Source: Bradyrhizobium sp. CCGUVB4N (GTDB taxonomy: Bacteria; Pseudomonadota; Alphaproteobacteria; Rhizobiales; Xanthobacteraceae). Taken from it: a stretch of DNA of 64,000 bases. The DNA is taken from the NCBI RefSeq assembly GCF_024199945.1, contig NZ_JANADP010000001.1, forward strand, positions 558,001 through 622,000, given 5' to 3'. Within the stretch, counting starts at the first letter, position 1; the number at the start of each line of letters is the position of its first letter. The notes below the pieces were generated by a model, which had not been told where the DNA came from, did not search any database, and saw only the letters and a list, made by a program, of their open reading frames with translations. Positions 61,160 through 64,000 of the stretch are shown in pieces. The position numbers and the translations under genes are program-made.

Positions 61160-61630
61160 ATGGCTGACTCAAAGCGGAAGACGGGACGCGCGGCCTCCGC
61201 GGCGCCCTCGAAGGGCGGCGCGATGCGCGAGGCCGACTACACGGCACTGGCGCAATTCCGCTATCAGCTCCGTACCTTCCTGGCCTTCAGCGAAACGGCG
61301 GCCCAGAACGCCGGGCTGACGCCGCAGCAGCATCAGGCGCTGCTGGCGATCAAGGGACTGGCCGATTCCAACGGCGCCAGCGTCGGCGACATCGCCGGCT
61401 TTCTGCTGATCCGGCACCACACCGCCGTCGAACTCGTGGATCGCATGGCGAAGCTGAAGCTGATCGGCCGCGAGGCCGATCCCGCGGATGCGCGGCGCGT
61501 CCTGGTCAAGCTGACGGCCAAGGGCGAGCAGAAGCTGCGCTCGCTGTCGCGCATCCATCTGGACGAGTTGAGTGCCGCGGCACCCGCGCTGGCCAAGATC
61601 CTGCGATCGTTCAAGGCCAAGACACGCTGA
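61160..61630 (+). CDS. MarR family transcriptional regulator
   Basis: A 156-residue winged-helix regulator. The DNA-binding domain covers LTPQQHQALLAIKGLADSNG, VGDIAGFLLIRHHTAVELVD and the wing READPADARRVLVKLTAKGE. N-terminal 22 residues are basic. Target is unknown; it is 122 bases downstream of the alpha-CTD-like gene on the same strand and convergent with prfA. Regulation of the neighbouring transport cluster is possible but unsupported. Confidence 0.88.
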   Translation: MADSKRKTGRAASAAPSKGGAMREADYTALAQFRYQLRTFLAFSETAAQNAGLTPQQHQALLAIKGLADSNGASVGDIAGFLLIRHHTAVELVDRMAKLKLIGREADPADARRVLVKLTAKGEQKLRSLSRIHLDELSAAAPALAKILRSFKAKTR

Positions 61631-61661
61631 TTATAACGCGCTGATCAAGCTGCGCTGAGGC

Positions 61662-62747
61662 TTACGCCGCTGCGCCTTGCGCGGTGAGCTGTGCGGCCTG
61701 GTGCTCGGTGGTCAGCGCATCGGTCAATTCGCCGAGCGCTTCGCCGGCGATCACCTGCGGCAGCTTGTAGAGCGTCAGGTTGATGCGGTGGTCGGTGACG
61801 CGTCCTTGCGGGAAATTATAGGTGCGGATGCGCTCGCTGCGATCGCCGGAGCCGACCTTCTCCTTGCGCTCGGCCGAGCGCGCGGCGTCGACGCGCTGCC
61901 GTTCGGCGTCGTAGATGCGCGAGCGAAGGATGTTCATGGCAGACGCGCGGTTCTTATGCTGCGAGCGGCTGTCCTGCATCATCACCACGATGCCGGTCGG
62001 GATGTGGGTGATGCGGATGGCCGATTCGGTCTTGTTGACGTGCTGGCCGCCTGCGCCTTGCGCGCGCATGGTCTCGATGCGCAGATCGTCATTCTTGATC
62101 TCGACGTCGACGTCCTCGACCTCGGGAAGCACCGCGACGGTGGCGGCGGATGTGTGGATGCGCCCCTGCGTTTCGGTGTCGGGCACGCGCTGCACGCGGT
62201 GCACGCCGGACTCGAACTTCAGCTTGGAGAACGCGCCGCGGCCCTGCACCTCCGCGATGATTTCCTTGAAGCCGCCGACGGTGCCTTCGCTCGCCGAGAT
62301 CACCTCGACCTTCCAGCCCTGCAAGGCGGCAAAGCGCTCGTACATCCGGAACAGATCGCCGGCGAACAGCGAGGCCTCGTCGCCGCCGGTGCCGGCGCGG
62401 ATTTCGAGCACGACGTTGCGGTCGTCCATGGCATCCTTGGGCAGCAGCGCGACACGGATCTTCTGGACCAGATCCTCGATCTTCGGATTGAGCTCGTCGC
62501 GCTCGGCCTCCGCCATGCTGCGCATCTCGGCATCGGTCGCGGGATCGGCGATCAGCGCCTCGGTGTCGGCGAGTTCTTTCACGGCGGCACGATACGTCTT
62601 CACTGCTTCGATCAGCGGGTTGATCTCGGCGAGCTCGCGCGTGACCTGCACATAGCGCTCGGAGGAGAGCTGGCCCAGCGATTCGGCCTCGAGAGAGGCA
62701 TGATGCGCGAGCAGAACGTCCAGTTTGGCTTCGGGGAGTGACGACAT
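61662..62747 (-). CDS. prfA: Peptide chain release factor 1
   Basis: A 361-residue RF1 that ends translation at UAA and UAG. The GGQ motif, target of PrmC, is in [20 protein letters not shown] near residue 235; the stop-codon-reading motif is PxT-like in the segment [15 protein letters not shown] (PDTETQ). N-terminal coiled coil and C-terminal [14 protein letters not shown] are typical. It follows ptsP by 57 bases, as is usual in alphaproteobacteria, but prmC is separated from it by 7 kb. Confidence 0.97.
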   Translation of the reverse strand: MSSLPEAKLDVLLAHHASLEAESLGQLSSERYVQVTRELAEINPLIEAVKTYRAAVKELADTEALIADPATDAEMRSMAEAERDELNPKIEDLVQKIRVALLPKDAMDDRNVVLEIRAGTGGDEASLFAGDLFRMYERFAALQGWKVEVISASEGTVGGFKEIIAEVQGRGAFSKLKFESGVHRVQRVPDTETQGRIHTSAATVAVLPEVEDVDVEIKNDDLRIETMRAQGAGGQHVNKTESAIRITHIPTGIVVMMQDSRSQHKNRASAMNILRSRIYDAERQRVDAARSAERKEKVGSGDRSERIRTYNFPQGRVTDHRINLTLYKLPQVIAGEALGELTDALTTEHQAAQLTAQGAAA

Positions 62748-62804
62748 CGGTTTGGTCTCAAAAGGCGGAGGGAGGCGAGGCGGCGCAGGCGGGCGGCAGG
62801 CCCG

Positions 62805-64000
62805 CTACAACGCCAGGCCTTCGGCCTCGGCAAATTCCGTCAGCTTCTGCCGGATCGAGACGCTGCCGGTCGGCGCATCCAGCAGCGGCCCAAGCATCGC
62901 TTCGGCCTTCTTGGCGTCGAGGTCGATCACCATCGCCTTGACCGGGCCGAGCGCGGTCGCCGACAGCGACAGCGAGCGGTAGCCCATCGCGATCAGCGCC
63001 AGCGCGCCGATCGGCTTGGAGGCCATCTCGCCGCAGAGCGACAGCGATTTTTGTGCCGTCTGCGATTTGCGGGCGATGTCGCGCAGTGCCCGCAGGATCG
63101 GTGTCGACATGGTGTCGAAGCGCTCGGAGACCTTGGCATTGCCGCGGTCGACCGCGAACAGGAACTGGAACAGATCGTTGGAGCCGACCGAGATGAAGTC
63201 GACCTTCTTCAAGAGTTCGTCCATCTGATAGAGCAGCGCCGGCACCTCGACCATGGTGCCGATGTCGATGCGCTCCGGCAACGTGTGGCCGTGCTGGCGC
63301 AGATAGGTCAGCTCGCGCTCGACCAGCGCTTTCGCGGAATCGAACTCGGCGACCTCCGAGATCATCGGGAACATGATGCGCAGCGCGCGGCCGCCGCCGG
63401 CGCGGAGCAGCGCGCGGATCTGGCCGCGCAACAGGCCGGGACGGTCGAGCCCGAGCCGGATCGCGCGCCAGCCCAGCGCGGGATTCTCCTCGATCACCGT
63501 CTCCATATAGGGCAGCGCCTTGTCGCCGCCGATGTCGAGGGTGCGGAAGGTGACGGGCTTCTGGCCTGCGGCATCCAGCACGGCGCGATAGAGCGCGAGC
63601 TGGTCGCTGGTGCGCGGCAGGCTCTGGCCGACCATGAACTGCAGCTCGGTGCGGAACAGGCCGATACCGGCGCTGCCGGTGTCCTCGATATGCGGCAGGT
63701 CGATGGCGAGGCCCGCATTGATCAGCAGCTCGACCTTCTGGCCGTCCTTGGTGACGCAGGGGCGGTCGCGCAGCGCCAGATATTGCGCCTGGCGGCGGGC
63801 GCGGAAGCGCACGCGCTCGGCATAGGCGGCCTCGACTTCCTGCGAGGGCCGCACATAGATCGCGCCCGAGGTGCCGTCGACGATGATGGCGTCGCCGGGG
63901 TCGGCGATGCCGGGCGCGTTCGGTACCTCGCCGACGGCGGGAATGCCGAGCGCGCGTGCCACGATCGAGACGTGGGAGTTGGCGGTGCCTTCCTCCAGCA
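62805..64000 (-). CDS. ptsP: Phosphoenolpyruvate-protein phosphotransferase PtsP (EI-Ntr), C-terminal part
   Basis: The gene enters from the right edge; about 398 C-terminal codons are present. It is EI of the nitrogen phosphotransferase system. The active-site His is in EGTANSHVSIVARALG at the very edge. Then come the PEP-binding barrel motifs GLFRTELQFMVGQS, DIGGDKALPYM, GRALRIMFPMISEV, and FDFFSVGSNDL-like DFISVGSNDLFQF with C-terminal GEMASKPIGAL. The missing N-terminus should carry a GAF domain if it is PtsP. Position next to prfA agrees. Confidence 0.94.
   Translation of the reverse strand, partial: LEEGTANSHVSIVARALGIPAVGEVPNAPGIADPGDAIIVDGTSGAIYVRPSQEVEAAYAERVRFRARRQAQYLALRDRPCVTKDGQKVELLINAGLAIDLPHIEDTGSAGIGLFRTELQFMVGQSLPRTSDQLALYRAVLDAAGQKPVTFRTLDIGGDKALPYMETVIEENPALGWRAIRLGLDRPGLLRGQIRALLRAGGGRALRIMFPMISEVAEFDSAKALVERELTYLRQHGHTLPERIDIGTMVEVPALLYQMDELLKKVDFISVGSNDLFQFLFAVDRGNAKVSERFDTMSTPILRALRDIARKSQTAQKSLSLCGEMASKPIGALALIAMGYRSLSLSATALGPVKAMVIDLDAKKAEAMLGPLLDAPTGSVSIRQKLTEFAEAEGLAL

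Overview
The window reads as chromosomal DNA of a Bradyrhizobium-like alphaproteobacterium. It is GC-rich, carries dispersed palindromic repeats of a type I recognise from Bradyrhizobium and Rhodopseudomonas intergenic regions, and its gene content fits: ACC deaminase with its Lrp-type regulator, PhaR-PhaA-PhaB, a fused LivM-LivG permease/ATPase, a form II CO-dehydrogenase-like hydroxylase, and general-stress (EcfG-type) promoter sequences in front of trehalose genes. I see no plasmid, phage, insertion sequence or CRISPR array. One tRNA gene (Ser, GGA) is present. Species assignment is inference from gene content; no database search was possible.

Layout. 1-4.1 kb: partial Lrp/AsnC regulator divergent from 4-hydroxyphenylpyruvate dioxygenase, an MFS metabolite symporter and a CaiB/BaiF-AMACR family enzyme. 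4.3-8.1 kb: coxS-coxL-coxM-like molybdenum hydroxylase operon on the minus strand, closed by a clear terminator. 8.4-12.6 kb: two tandem chemoreceptors with divergent sensor regions and a shared identical signalling block. 13-17 kb: MFS transporter-otsB and otsA, each with an EcfG-like promoter. 17-19.5 kb: small secreted protein, tRNA-Ser, a PcaD-like hydrolase and a divergent LysR. 19.6-23.2 kb: a 1209-residue repeat-rich protein. 23.5-28.5 kb: LysR/MFS pair, aldo/keto reductase, and an amidase with a lysine-rich tail. 28.5-31 kb: TadG-like protein and a glutathione transferase gene interrupted by a stop codon. 31-36.5 kb: metY-metA behind a structured leader, polysaccharide deacetylase, RecQ. 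36.5-40 kb: acdS-acdR, a cysteine synthase-like PLP enzyme, a truncated carboxymuconolactone decarboxylase remnant. 40-46 kb: diguanylate cyclase, outer-membrane protein, small secreted protein, esterase, class IV aminotransferase, methyltransferase. 45.7-48.8 kb: phaR divergent from phaA-phaB. 48.8-54.9 kb: DMT exporter, flavin reductase, cupin, glyoxalase II, methyltransferase, DUF4167 protein, prmC. 54.9-61.6 kb: HIT protein, livH-livMG-livF with a substrate-binding protein, an alpha-CTD-like protein, MarR. 61.6-64 kb: prfA and the 3' part of ptsP.

Functional themes are amino-acid and aromatic catabolism with Lrp/LysR control, stress-linked trehalose synthesis, methionine synthesis by direct sulfhydrylation, carbon storage (PHB), plant-interaction chemistry (ACC deaminase), and translation termination (prfA, prmC). 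The second-look items I rate highest are the metY leader RNA, the composite repeat protein, the histone-H1-like tail on the amidase, the homogenised chemoreceptor pair, and the orphan alpha-CTD-like protein behind a palindromic promoter. No single locus is clearly an unknown multi-gene system.
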